The position numbers and the translations under genes were made by a program. Source: Alopecurus myosuroides (lineage: Eukaryota > Streptophyta > Magnoliopsida > Poales > Poaceae). From it: a DNA stretch of 64,000 nt. Where the stretch lies: NCBI GenBank assembly GCA_028641055.1, contig CM054059.1, positions 438,559,095-438,623,094 of the forward strand, given 5' to 3'. Position 1 is the stretch's first letter, and every line of letters starts with the position of its first letter. The notes beneath the pieces are model-generated. The model was given only the letters and a program-made list of their open reading frames with translations. It was not told the origin of the DNA and searched no databases. This document shows, piece after piece, positions 39,811 through 50,348 of this stretch.

Positions 39811-42800
39811 CTAAGCGGGAAGCGCGGATAGAATGCTGAACTGGCTCCGCAGAACGCTGGCCGCCTGAAGTAAGCCTCCCCTGTCCTGCTCCTTAGCGAG
39901 CGCCGCCCACCACTGCACAAACATGAACATTTTAAATATAATATCCGCCGGTTTGTTAGGAACGATCGCTTCCATGGTCAGTTTATTGCGTGTGAGCCAC
40001 AGCGTCCAAGACAGCGCGGCGAACAGCACCCAAGCTGTCCGTCGTCCCGACCCCGCTCGTGACTGAATCAAGGCGAAGAGTTGGGGGAAGTTGGCCGGAC
40101 CCCAGTCACAGTCCAACGCCTCCCTAAACACACTCCAACCCAGCTTAGCCAGGGCGCACTCGAAGAACATGTGCGCCACGTCCTCCTGCAGGGCACACAT
40201 GGCGCAGGTCCCATCAGCCGGCCCCCTACGTGAGGCCACCTGCAAGCTCGAAGGCAAACGATCAAGAGCGAGCTGCCATGTGAAAATCTTGACTTTGAGG
40301 GGGACACGTGCGCCCCACACGTCCGCATGGAAGGCGACCGTCGGTCCCTTAGAAATTGCTGCATACATCGATGCCACCGTGAACTTGCCCGAGGGCTCAA
40401 GAGCCCACCTCACGGCATCTAGACCCTCCGACAGCTGCACGCTCTCTAACTCTCTCCCTAAGGCCTCCCATTGCTCCATGCACTCAAAGTCGAACGAACG
40501 ACGGAACGCAAGCCCGGAGCCGTCTCCCGCCAGCGCCTCGGACACCAGCACACTAGGGTCCCCACAAATCGCAAACAGGCGGGGAAAACGTGTCCGGAGT
40601 GGGGCTTCCCCAAGCCACCAGTCCAACCAAAAGCTCGTTCGTCCACCGTCCCTCACCGAGTGTCTGGCCCCTAGCTTAAGCAGATGCTTAATTTTGTGAA
40701 GACCTCGCCAGAATTGCGATCCCCCCTGGGATTGCGCCACGAACATATTGGGCGCCTCCGGATACTTGGCAAGGAGCAAACTCTTCCAAATCGAGCTACC
40801 CTCCTGATACAGCTGCCACACCCATTTGAGCAACAAGGCTTTATTGAAGTTCCTAGTGTTGGTTAGCCCCAGCCCACCACACTCTTTTGGCCGGCAAACC
40901 GCCGGCCAGTTGACCATGTGGTATTTGCGCTTCTGCCCCGATCCTTCCCAATAGAATCTGGCCCTAATCGCGTCGAATTTTGCGTGGACACCCTCCTGAA
41001 GTAGAAACAGACCCATCGCGTAGGTTGGCAACGCTTCTAAACAAGCGTTGGACAAGATGAGCCTCCCCCCGGAGGACAACATCCGGCCCATCCAGACTTC
41101 CACCTTGGAGGCCAGTTTGGCGACCAACAAATGCCATTGTTCCGCCGTGAGCTTGCGATCTGCTATAGGTAGGCCCAGATAGGTAAAAGGAAGGGACCCC
41201 AACTTACAATTCAGCATGTTAGCAATCCTATTCTGTTCTTGCGGGGGTTGATCCAGCACGAAGACTTCGCTCTTGGAGAAGTTAATTTTTAATCCAGACA
41301 TGTTCTCGAAGCACAGCAAGAGAAACTTGAGGTTGGCAATTGCCAAGTCCTTGTTCTGAATCAGGATGAGCGTGTCGTCCGCGTACTGAAGGTGCGTAAT
41401 CCCCCCCGGGATCAGATGCGGCACCACCCCGGCGATGTGGCCCGCCTCATTTGCGGCACTCAGCATTGCCGCCAGCGCCTCTGCGACGAAGTTGAACAGC
41501 AGCGGGGATAAGGGATCCCCTTGTCGAACTCCCCGTTTGTTGCGGAAGTACGGCCCCACCTCCCCGTTGATGGAGATTGCCGTCTGCCCGCCAGTCACCA
41601 ACTGCCGGATACGATGAACGTATCCGGACTCAAACCCCTTCCTAGCCAGCACCTCGAAGAGGAACTCCCAGTTCACCCGGTCGTAGGCCTTTTCAAAGTC
41701 CAATTTCAGCAGCACCCCTCCCATCTTTCTAACTCGCAGCTCATGGAGTATCTCGATAAGCGCCAGAGGGCCCTCCAGGATTTGTCTTCCTTTGATGAAG
41801 GCCGTCTGCGTCGGGCTGATTACACGCTGCGCCACCTTATCTAGTCTTGAGGCGAAGGCCTTGGAGATGATTTTGAAAATGACGTTGATGAGGGCAATCG
41901 GTCTGAATTGGGAGATCAGGTCCGCCCCGGGGACCTTCGGGATCAGCGTCAAGACCCCAAGATTGAGACGAGCCACGTCCACTCTACCTAGGACAAAGTC
42001 GTTAACCAGGTGCAGCACCCCAAGCTTGCAAGCTGGCCAAAACTTCTTGAAGAAGCCAACCGGGAACCCGTCCGGTCCCGGTGCAGTGTTCGTCTTCATG
42101 TCTTGGACCACTTCCTCCAGTTCCGCCTCCGAAAAGGTGATCATAAGGGCGTCGTTCTCTGCAGCCGAGACCTGCCCCCTCTCAGCCCACGTGTGGGTCG
42201 CCAACCCAAGATGTCGGGGCTCCACGGACCCCAAGAGCTGCCGATAGAACTCGTACATGTGTGCTTGGATTTTGTTGGTGTCCGAGGTAAGCCCTTCAGG
42301 AGTCACCAAGGCCGCTATAGTACATTTCCTCCGCCGCCCATTGGCCACCGCGTGGAAGTATGCCGTGTTGGCGTCCCCCTGGAGCGCCCACCGCACCCTG
42401 CCCCGTTGCCGCCAGTATTCCTCCTCCACCCTATAGATCTGAAGTAGCTGCTCCTCGAGGTGGTAACAGAACACCCACTCTTCTTCGTCTAGTCCTGTGG
42501 AGTCCGCCTGTTCGTCGAGGCCTTGAATCTGAGCTAAAAGGGCTAGCTTATTCCCCCGAACCTCTCTGCCCAGATTGCCACTCCAACCTCTAAGGAACTG
42601 CCTGAGCCCCACGCTCATATGGTTCCACCAATCCGCAATATCTCGGCCCCCAGCCGACGCCATGAGTCTAGTCCACCTATCCAGCACCAGAGCCTCAAAC
42701 CCCTCTATTTCGAACCACCCTAGTTCAAAAAAGAAACGCTTCGGTTGTAGTCTCCGGTTCCCGCTCGCATCGAGGAACAGCGGGGTATGGTCCGAGCCGA

Positions 42801-43461
42801 GGTAGGGCTCCGCGCGTAGAGAAGCCAACGGGAACTCCACGTCGAGCTCCGGAGACCAAAAAACCCTGTCCAGCACACACCTAACCGGTGGGGTCTGGTG
42901 ATTGGTCCAGGTAAAGCGGGCTCCCGACCGGGGCAGCTCCCTAAGTGCCCACACCCCAATGGCGTCGTTGAACAGCTCCACCCGCGGCCAATTAATGCGG
43001 TCGTTATTCTTGTCTTGGGCCCCCCGCAAGAGATTAAAGTCGCCGCCCATGATAATGGGGAATCGGCAAGAGGCCACCTTCCTAGATAACTCCTCCAGGA
43101 AGTCCCGGGACCGACTGTGGTCCGCCGGGCCGTAAATCCCTAAGAGAGTAAACTTCAGATCACGCTCTCGGAACAGGCAGTTGATACCAAGGTAGAATTG
43201 CCCCTTGTCGAAGGATTCGACCTCGAAGGCGCTGTCCCTCAGCCCTATGAGCATACCTCCCGAGCGGCCCTCCGCCGGGAGCCAGCTCCAAAAGAATTTT
43301 TCGCCTACTTCCAACCCCTGTAGCTCCTGATCCGAAAAATCCGGGCTCATCGTTTCTTGGAGGCAGATAATGTCGATTCTATGCTTGCTCAGGTACTCTC
43401 TAAGCAGTTTCCGGCGCCCCTTGCGTCGGAAACCGCGCATGTTCCAGAAAAGGAGACGCAT
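39811..43461 (-). CDS. LINE ORF2: endonuclease-reverse transcriptase, intact
   Basis: An uninterrupted 1216-codon frame. The APE-type endonuclease (about residues 1-230) shows MRLLFWNMRGF, CLQETM, GIYGP, GGDFN and SDHTPL, the expected metal and substrate residues. The RT (about 440-760) shows TAPGPDGFPVGFF, TQTAFIKGRQILEGP, KLDFEKAYDRVNWEFLFE, GVRQGDPLSPLLFN and the catalytic LQYADDTLILI (Asp pair near residue 692). A C-terminal zinc-binding domain (about 1060-1150) shows CAMCALQEDVAHMFFEC. This enzyme nicks target DNA and copies the LINE RNA there. The start codon overlaps the ORF1 stop as TAATG (43463-43459). All catalytic motifs I can check are present, so this ORF could be active, although ORF1 is damaged. 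Confidence 0.92.
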   Translation of the reverse strand: MRLLFWNMRGFRRKGRRKLLREYLSKHRIDIICLQETMSPDFSDQELQGLEVGEKFFWSWLPAEGRSGGMLIGLRDSAFEVESFDKGQFYLGINCLFRERDLKFTLLGIYGPADHSRSRDFLEELSRKVASCRFPIIMGGDFNLLRGAQDKNNDRINWPRVELFNDAIGVWALRELPRSGARFTWTNHQTPPVRCVLDRVFWSPELDVEFPLASLRAEPYLGSDHTPLFLDASGNRRLQPKRFFFELGWFEIEGFEALVLDRWTRLMASAGGRDIADWWNHMSVGLRQFLRGWSGNLGREVRGNKLALLAQIQGLDEQADSTGLDEEEWVFCYHLEEQLLQIYRVEEEYWRQRGRVRWALQGDANTAYFHAVANGRRRKCTIAALVTPEGLTSDTNKIQAHMYEFYRQLLGSVEPRHLGLATHTWAERGQVSAAENDALMITFSEAELEEVVQDMKTNTAPGPDGFPVGFFKKFWPACKLGVLHLVNDFVLGRVDVARLNLGVLTLIPKVPGADLISQFRPIALINVIFKIISKAFASRLDKVAQRVISPTQTAFIKGRQILEGPLALIEILHELRVRKMGGVLLKLDFEKAYDRVNWEFLFEVLARKGFESGYVHRIRQLVTGGQTAISINGEVGPYFRNKRGVRQGDPLSPLLFNFVAEALAAMLSAANEAGHIAGVVPHLIPGGITHLQYADDTLILIQNKDLAIANLKFLLLCFENMSGLKINFSKSEVFVLDQPPQEQNRIANMLNCKLGSLPFTYLGLPIADRKLTAEQWHLLVAKLASKVEVWMGRMLSSGGRLILSNACLEALPTYAMGLFLLQEGVHAKFDAIRARFYWEGSGQKRKYHMVNWPAVCRPKECGGLGLTNTRNFNKALLLKWVWQLYQEGSSIWKSLLLAKYPEAPNMFVAQSQGGSQFWRGLHKIKHLLKLGARHSVRDGGRTSFWLDWWLGEAPLRTRFPRLFAICGDPSVLVSEALAGDGSGLAFRRSFDFECMEQWEALGRELESVQLSEGLDAVRWALEPSGKFTVASMYAAISKGPTVAFHADVWGARVPLKVKIFTWQLALDRLPSSLQVASRRGPADGTCAMCALQEDVAHMFFECALAKLGWSVFREALDCDWGPANFPQLFALIQSRAGSGRRTAWVLFAALSWTLWLTRNKLTMEAIVPNKPADIIFKMFMFVQWWAALAKEQDRGGLLQAASVLRSQFSILSALPA

Positions 43462-46400
43462 TAAAAATCCTCTCCTCTCGCCCGTGCTTGGCGGGTTACT
43501 GGGCGCCGCCCTTGCGGCGCCGCAGATTTGGCTCTCGGTTTTCTCGAGCCCGCGGTCCCTCGCGCACTCGCCCTACACGTCCTGTCCGCCTCCTGGCCAG
43601 CACCTACTTCTGGCAACGATAGCAACCCCGCGCTGGGAGCAGCTACAACCGCCCCCCTAGCCTCACTAGACTCCACGGCGATGGGCAGCTGCCTTGGGGC
43701 CTCAGGTGCCTCGACGGGAGTTGTCTCGACCACCTTCGCCGCCTTCGCCTGCGCCGCCTCCGCCTCCTCTAATTCCTTAGTCCTAGCAGCCGCCTTCTCT
43801 CGGGTCACCCTGGCTTGCGCAAGCGCCGCTTGCGCTAACTCATTCGCACGCAGCAGCGAAAGGATCTCCGCAGTTTGCTCCGTCCCCCCGGGAAAGAAAC
43901 GCAACTGTCCGCGGCAACTGACAGCAGATGGGCATCCGGTAGTTCTTGAAGGATTGCGAAGATAGGGTCAACGGCTGTACCTTTCTTGTTCTTCTTAGTC
44001 GATGGCGTCTCCCCGTCTTTCTCCTCTGCCCGGCGGATGGCCTTATCCAGCACGGAGCCCTCCTTGTCCCCCACGGCGCGCAGACCCGAACGAGACGACT
44101 CCGCCGGGGTAGCCTTGGTCCGCACGCCCCTTGCCACTGGGGCCATCAGCGCGCACACCACCGGCGCGGACCTGAGCGCACCCATGGCCGTGTCGGGAGA
44201 CGGGGCGGCGCGGACCGCCTGGGAGCCTGCCACCAAGTCCTGCGGCGCAGACAGTCCCAGGGCGCGGGCCGGGCGGTCCTGATTCGCCTTACTCCGCCGC
44301 TCCTTGAGGAGGTCGGCCTTCTCCCTGCTGACAGACTCCATCTCCTGGCGCGCCCCTGCCCCACCGAGCAGCTCCACGTCGCCGATGCGGCGTTTGCAGG
44401 ACGGGGCGGCGAGAGGTTCCACCCCGGCCGACTGCCTCGAAGACACGTCCCCCCCTCCAGCGGGGGACGGAAGTAGCGAGTCGCTCGCCACAGAGTGCGG
44501 AGGGGCCTCCATCGAAACCTCAGCTTGCGCCGCCGCAACGACCGCCCCTAGCACCTTGAAGACGTTCCCCTCGCCACCCGGCAAGAGGTTCGTGCCGTAC
44601 TCCGAGAACATGGACCTGGGGAGGCGCGGAGGCGAGGGCGCAAGAGGAAGCACCGCGCGGGGCGGCGAGCCCACCACCGCCAGCGACGCTGGCGCAGCCC
44701 CTGCTGGCGCAGATTTGGCCCGAGAGCCCTTGGAGCCGCCCTGCGACGCCGCCAGGTCCGCCTTGGATCTCTGCTTCTCCCGCGCCTTCCGGCTGTCCTA
44801 GTCCGTGTCTTTGTCCGAGGACTCCGAGAGGTTGCCCGACTGATCATCTCCCTTGTCGTGGTGCGCCGGTGGAGGCGGAGGGGGAGGCGCCACCGGAAGT
44901 GCCCCACCCAGGCGCTCCACGCGCACCCTGTAGCCGTCCAGGTTTGCGAACAGAGTGATGGACTCTTGGAGCTTCACCGGGGTCCTGCACCCGAACCGCA
45001 TGCGAATCGGAGCCTCCTCCTCTTTCAGCGTCGAGGTGTCCACCTCCAGGGGCGCCCCGAGCTCCAGCGTGGCCCCCAAAAGCACACCTTCCTCGCGCAG
45101 CGGCCCTGGCACCCCATGAAGCAGTACCCATACCTCCTCCAGCTTCTCCACCGCCCTCGGGTCCCCCACCGCAGCGGAGACGATGGCGCGGAACTCCGTG
45201 ATTGGTAGGGTAAGGCCCCCTCCTCTAGTGGCCATGCGCAGCACTTCCTTTGATGGGAAGACCAAAGAGAAGGTAGCCTCCCCGGTCTGCCGCACTTTCC
45301 AGTCCCAATCGTCGCCGACTAACTCCTTGAACTCCTCCTCCACCTCTTCCACTGTGAAATTGCCCTTCTCAATGAATACCGAGGCCGCATTAGGGTTGGG
45401 TCTCGCGAGCTCGGAGTCGGGAACTGCGGTAAAGAAGAACCCCTGTCCTCCTTCGCCAAACCCCGCCCACACTGGCTTCTTACGCCTCAGGACCGCCGAA
45501 CACGCCCCGGCGAGGTGGCCTTTCTGCTCGCAGTTGATGCAGAACGGAACACCGGTGCAGGCCGATTGAAAGTGGCCGGTGAGCCCGCACTTGAAGCAGG
45601 TCACCTTCGAGGTGTCGACCATGCCCGAGCCCCCCCTCCCTAGGGGGGTGGGATTGGAGCTCGCCGGCGGCGCCCCCCTAGGCTCGCAGCGGTCTTGCTC
45701 CTGGGAGCGCTCACGCCCCCGCGCGGGTCCCTGCAGCGCGCGCGCACGCAGACGCTCCTCCTCGCGGCGCTCCTCCTCGCGCCTGGCATCCTCTGGCTCC
45801 TCCCGCTGGCGACGCCGCGCACCGTCCTGGTCTCCGTTGAGGCGCAGGCGGAGGTCGTCCTGCCTGACCCGGCCCTCCCCGCGCCCCACTTCCTCGAAGG
45901 CTCGCTTCCCCTTGCGCCCCGCATCCCTCCTGTCACGCTCCATGGCACCGGCGAGGAGACGCCGTCGACGGGCACGTCGCGCACGAGAACCACGGCGGCG
46001 CGCAGAGAAGGAGGAGTGGCGGCGGATGTCTTCCTCTGAGGCAGGAAAACCTAACCCTAGGTCACACTCCCCTTTAGGCAGCCAGAGCCACTTATAAAGC
46101 GCTCCCCCCACTCCGAGCTGGGCCCCGTCTTTCCCACAAAGGCCCACCGGTCCAACAGCACCCACCTCGCACGCCCCCAACTCCCCACAGAGAGCCACGC
46201 AATCCTCCACCTGGCAGGCCGGCTGGTCACCGCGCGGCCCAATAGGGCCAGGAACCCTTTCCTGGCCCACTGGCGCTCCCCCCGGCTCCCCCTGGAACCC
46301 TAGGGCACGCGTAACCTCCGCGAGCCCCAGCCAAGGCGGCGGCGGCGCCCCACCCGCCGGAGCCCCCACCGGCAGCGTCCACGCGCCGATTTGGACCACA

Positions 46401-46831
46401 CCGGACGAGAGCCGCCACGCCCCGACGTCTTCTCCCCGCAGCGCAGACCCGAGCACCGGGAAGTCCCCCTTGGCCAACCTCCAGTGCCCAGTCGCGGTCG
46501 CCTCCGGGCTCGGCAGCTCCACCACCGCCGCGTCCTTCCGCGTGCACCCATCCGGCACCTCCGCGCTCCCCAGCGCCTGCGCGAGGAACTGCCCAAAGAG
46601 CAGGTCCCTCCTCGGAGCGGTCGCCCCCTGGCGCTCCTCCTCCGTGCCGGAGCCCCCGGACTCCGCCGTCTCCGCCTCCTCCCGCGCGTCGACGCCCACC
46701 GGAGCCACACCTTCACGTGCGCGGCCTGTGCGCCGGCGGCGCTCTCCCTTCTCACGGCGAGGGCGGGGGCACGGCGGGGAATCGCCCCGCGAGTCGCCCG
46801 AGCGCACCGAGCGCCTGCGCGTGAGACACAT
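43461..46831 (-). pseudogene. LINE ORF1, one stop and one frameshift
   Basis: The frame runs 46831-44798 (677 codons), stops at an amber TAG (44800-44798), and is open again in the same frame to about 43835. Near 43880, at a run of six C on the plus strand, the frame shifts and continues to the TAA at 43463-43461. Two zinc knuckles CFKCGLTGHFQSAC and CINCEQKGHLAGAC lie near 45590-45510. A DUF4283-like RNA-binding region follows (KVRQTGEATFSLVFPSKEVL and VWVLLHGVPGPLREEG, about 45290-45100). A low-complexity N-terminal part and an alanine/lysine/glutamate-rich, probably coiled-coil C-terminal part (TREKAAARTKELEEAEAA) surround these. With only two lesions it is close to intact. Confidence 0.8.
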
Positions 46832-46855
46832 CCTCTCTTCTGCACTTCAAGACTT

Positions 46856-48500
46856 ACTTTCTCTTTCTCTTACCGTACCAAGACTTCATCGTTGACCTTT
46901 TTAATTTCCAACTTAAGTTTGAGCCAAGTCTCCTCTTGTTCCAATTTCAACCTAGTCTCCCCCCCATCGAATTTCTCACTTATCCTCTCCCGATCAAATG
47001 CAAACTTCTCCCTTTACAACTATAAGAATGCATTGCACTCCTCAAACTCCTCTTTTTTTCAATTTCTTGATGGTCTCATCTTTGTTTGAGAATGTGTCTG
47101 TTCTTATTGTTGCAGACATATTGTTTGTCACGCCGTAACGAGCAACCCTATCCTTCTCCCACCTGCTCCCCATCATCTTCTTCCTATATATTAACTTGGC
47201 TACCACCTTCGGACGTACCATCTTCTTCATCAAGTTCAATAGGTAAGGATGATCCATCGTTGCTCTTCATCTTCTTGGCCGGATTCTTGTGATCATCATA
47301 TTGGGAGACCCATTTTGGCTTTCCATTTAATTCAAGTCAACAATGGGACAAGATGAATGATTTACCCTCCATTTTGGCTTGCCATTCAATTCAAGTACAA
47401 AGCGGCGGTCAATGAGCACTACAAAATAATAGAAAAAAATAATTAAATAATTGACAAGCATGAAATCAAATACATCGACGGAAATTGAAACACTCATGGA
47501 ATCGGATACACCTACATGTCTAACGATATTCACACTGTTTTGATTCCTATTGACAACTTGTGTGTGGAAACCACAGAACTTGTTCATGCTCTCTTGGATA
47601 AATTCCCATCTATGTTGGAGGGAGATTGGGGTGCGATCGGAGCCGATTGGATGGGGTTGCACATAATGTTTGAGAGTATGAAAGAGCTTATGAACCTTCT
47701 CCCACAATCTTGAGCCCTTTTGCTCAGTTCCACATATATCATCCATACTAGTGGCCAACCAAGTTTGGCATAGAAAAACATTCTCATGAGTGATGAAGTT
47801 TACCCACCGCTTTACCTTCTCCTTGTGTTTCTTCGTCCTATCTTAAGACGGATCACCAACGGTAAAAAAGGGGGTAGTGTGGCACCTGCCGGATCCTGTG
47901 TCAGATCTCCGTTTTGGATCAATTCGAAGATAAATTCTTATTTATTGTTCCTTATTAAATATGCTATGGTCCTAACTTCATAAAAATTGCATTGGAGGTT
48001 CAATTTCATACCTGCGTGTCGTCTTGACTATCGTCGAACATGTTGTGGGCGAGGTGGCTCTCGGTGATGTCCGGACGATGGCCGCGCCCGTTTGAGTGGA
48101 GGAGAGTCGGCCACCTTCTCCTCCTCGCCCTGCATCGGATCCTCCTACGAGGCAAACTGCTGTCAGTTCTCTAGGTTCTCCTCCCGGTTGGACGTCGACC
48201 TCCATGCCGCGACGGGTGCCACGCTCGGCGTCGACCCTCCAGCATCGGGGGCGTGCTGAAGCGGGAGAAGAGCCGATGAATCCGCGCGTGGCGGCGGATA
48301 CGCAGGTTCTCCTCCGCCTCCTCTGTCTCCGCTTTCACTTTCTCCTTATGAACCTGCTCATGAATGCTCTTCTTCTCCCGCCTCAACTTCCGGGCAAGAT
48401 TCTCCAGCTTGACTGCTAACACCGCCGCCGGCAGCTGCTCAACCGACTGCTGCGACGCGCCCTTCTCCGCCGACTCCATAGGTGTGACATCCATCCTATC
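46856..48500 (-). pseudogene. SANT/NAM-associated (Harbinger ORF1-like) gene, broken
   Basis: On the minus strand 48494-48180 encodes LENLARKLRREKKSIHEQVH, then EKVKAETEEAEENLRI. The region 47758-47480 encodes ICGTEQKGSRLWEKVHKLFH and LQHRWEFIQESMNKFCGFH. A probable intron follows. Then NGKPKWVSQYDDHKNPAKKM (about 47330-47270) and charged helical sequence to about 46870 (EEFEECNAF, FDRERISEKFDGGETRLKLE). The pattern GT.QK...LW.R + RW..IQ..VNKFCG is that of the Myb/SANT-like proteins with a NAM-associated C-terminus found with PIF/Harbinger transposons and in many plant gene copies. Frameshifts and stops interrupt it. Whether the first block belongs to the same gene is uncertain. The LINE begins at its 3' end. 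Confidence 0.55.
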
Positions 48501-49040
48501 TCCTCTCCTGATGGCGGCAGCGGCTACGGGTGGAGACAGAAGCCGTGCGAGAGATTTGGCGGGTGTGGCGGCCGAAATGAAAGTGGGAGGCGAGAGTGGT
48601 GACGGATCAAGTGTTTTCCTTCAAAATCATGTGGGCCCAACTTGTCAGATCCGACGTGGCGGACAAGGACGGGCACACCCGGGCAACCCAAAACCTCCAC
48701 ACATTTGGGCTGAGTTTGCGTGTGCCGGATGGCCTGGAAAAATGAGCTGAATTTATATATGTTGGCTGGGTGCATGTTTTTTTTCCCCGGGCACTATCCG
48801 AGCTGCCTGTCCGTGCATAGAGGGAAGGTTTCGGATGGTCAGTTGGGGATGATCTACCCTCTAGTGGAGGGGAGTAGTTAGGAACGTCACGTGAATTCAT
48901 CTAGTGAAGGAGAGTAGAAAATCCATAGAGCATCTCCAACAATTGTTGTATTGGTGGAGCTCGCGGGAAAACCGCTAGTTTAGCTCATGGCTAGGCTTTG
49001 TGCGTGCTCCCGCACGCTGACAAAAGCGGTAGCGCCCGTC
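48501..49040. other. Mixed repeat-rich DNA
   Basis: GC-rich non-coding DNA to 48770. A run of nine T (48777-48785) marks a change in composition. From about 48927 the words TAGAGCATCTCCAACAATTG resemble a MITE terminus and lead into the AP2 pseudogene's upstream region. Confidence 0.35.
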
Positions 49041-49048
49041 CTATATAA
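49040..49048 (+). promoter_or_regulatory. TATA-like box upstream of the AP2/ERF pseudogene
   Basis: CTATATAAT lies in CGTCCTATATAATCTGC, about 120 bases before the ATG at 49166. The spacing suits a former promoter. Confidence 0.4.
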
Positions 49049-49165
49049 TCTGCACCGCTTCCAGAGTGCTGGATTAGTTCGCGCCGCTCAAACGCTTTCT
49101 CCTCTCACCCGCGTGCCCTGAACTTCTTTTCCCACTACTTCTCCGCTCGATCTCGTCCCACCAGG

Positions 49166-49348
49166 ATGCCTCTGCGCCGCTCGAACATCTCCGGCTATTA
49201 CGGCGTGCAAGCGCGGCCCGCCGGCACCTTCTATGCTAAGATCCGCTCTGGCACGACGCGTCTCAGCCTCTAGACATTCGACACCACCCACGAGGCCACC
49301 CGCGCATACGACGTGGCGGCTCGGGTGTCCGGCGTGCGAGATGAATAA
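49166..49348 (+). pseudogene. AP2/ERF-domain pseudogene
   Basis: The frame from ATG 49166 to TAA 49348 encodes SNISGYYGVQARPAGTFYAK, IRSGTTRLSL, then a TAG at 49271-49273, and TFDTTHEATRAYDVAARVSG. This follows the AP2/ERF DNA-binding fold (YRGVR.RP.G.F.AEIR, RL.LGTFDT...AA.AYD.AA). The usual YRGVR is YYGVQ and the WLGTF position carries the stop, so strand and helix residues needed for DNA binding are partly lost. Only about half a normal ERF protein remains and the downstream sequence is unrelated AT-rich DNA. Short ERF-like copies of this kind are, as I recall, numerous in grass genomes. Confidence 0.75.
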
Positions 49349-49994
49349 GCAACAATATTATATAGCGAAGAGTATTGAACGATAACACACTATCTTCTAA
49401 CCAAATATTTTCTCAAACCCGAATTTGGTGACCATTCCCTAACATAAATGATCTCCTTGTTAAAAATATTTCATAACCCCCATAATTTCTTTGCAGAACA
49501 AAATCATTAGATTTTACTTGTACTTGCGACAATGTTTTGTCACTCAAAAAATTGTTACATAGTAATCCCTTGCACACACCCTCTTCATGTATAACTAGAG
49601 GCTGGGGCGCCCCTTGGGGCGCCTCCTTATCGGTCGTTGGCGGTCTAATGGCAGCCAAATTATGCTTTTGATTGTTTTTTTTTTGGACAAACAACACAAA
49701 CATAAATTCGATTTTGGGACATTGTAGCAGTGACATGTGTGAACAGACAATTGGTTGGTAAATGTATCCAAAATTATAATAATGTAACTTATAGGGCAAA
49801 CTATGAGGATGATCAACACAAGAATCTTAATTTCCCAATCTATCTGAATGCTTAGAGACCCATCATCAATGCCTTCAACCACAAGACAAAGAACACCTAT
49901 TACATGCATACACAGGGATAATGTTGGACAACACGTAAAGCTATCGATAGACCTTGAGTGGTTATAGGGAATCTACGTTGTTTTAGTTAAACCT
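49349..49994. other. AT-rich DNA, no gene
   Basis: No coding frame. A GC palindrome GGGGCGCCCCTTGGGGCGCC sits at about 49603-49622 in otherwise AT-rich sequence. It may be the end of an old element. Confidence 0.4.
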
Positions 49995-50348
49995 ATCTAT
50001 CTATCTATACTTCTTATAAAGCAAAACCCCACTAGTATGCATTTATGATTTTTCTATCTCAACATGCAAGCTATCCACATCATCCATTCTCCTAGCTAAT
50101 CAATTTTCCATGTCATCTCCACTAATATTTATTAATTACTACATGCAATCTAACCATCGATCATCCATATTTTTAAACCATCCAATTATTCATTTTTGTA
50201 ATTTAAAAAATATATATACTATGCTCGATTTCAATTTTGCATATTCACTTAGAAAACATAATATATCACATCTCTTATAATTTTTTTTCTATAATATACT
50301 ATACTTTGTAAAGCTATCCTCGCATCAACGCGCGGGGTATCCTTCTAG
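49995..50348 (+). mobile_element. Helitron-like non-autonomous element
   Basis: The segment begins near TCTATCTATCTATACTTC and ends CATCAACGCGCGGGGTATCC followed by TTCTAG, then T. Helitrons have a 5' TC, a GC-rich hairpin close to a 3' CTRR, and insert between A and T. Here an imperfect stem (TCCTCGC...GCGCGGGG) lies about 11 bases before CTAG|T. The interior is AT-rich with no RepHel frame. The 5' border is uncertain. Confidence 0.5.

Larger units (their letters stand above)
39600..46848 (-). mobile_element. L1-type LINE with intact ORF2
   Basis: Minus-strand order: ORF1 (46831-43461), ORF2 (43461-39811), a 3' untranslated region and a poly(A) tail, visible as nine T on the plus strand at 39598-39606. 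The 3' end has TTTATTAATTTAAAGCAGGG and GCCTGCTATCT, a usual grass LINE ending. The 5' end is within about 20 bases of the first ORF1 ATG, so it is probably slightly truncated. A possible 7-bp target duplication, AAGACTT, lies at 39593-39599 and 46849-46855, but it is short. It has inserted beside or into the SANT/NAM-like pseudogene. Confidence 0.88.

Noticed and set aside
42010..42447. Plus-strand frames across the LINE ORF2 region
   Set aside because: They are shadows of the intact minus-strand ORF2.
49603..49622. GC palindrome as a transcription terminator
   Set aside because: Rho-independent terminators do not apply to plant nuclear genes, and no gene ends here.
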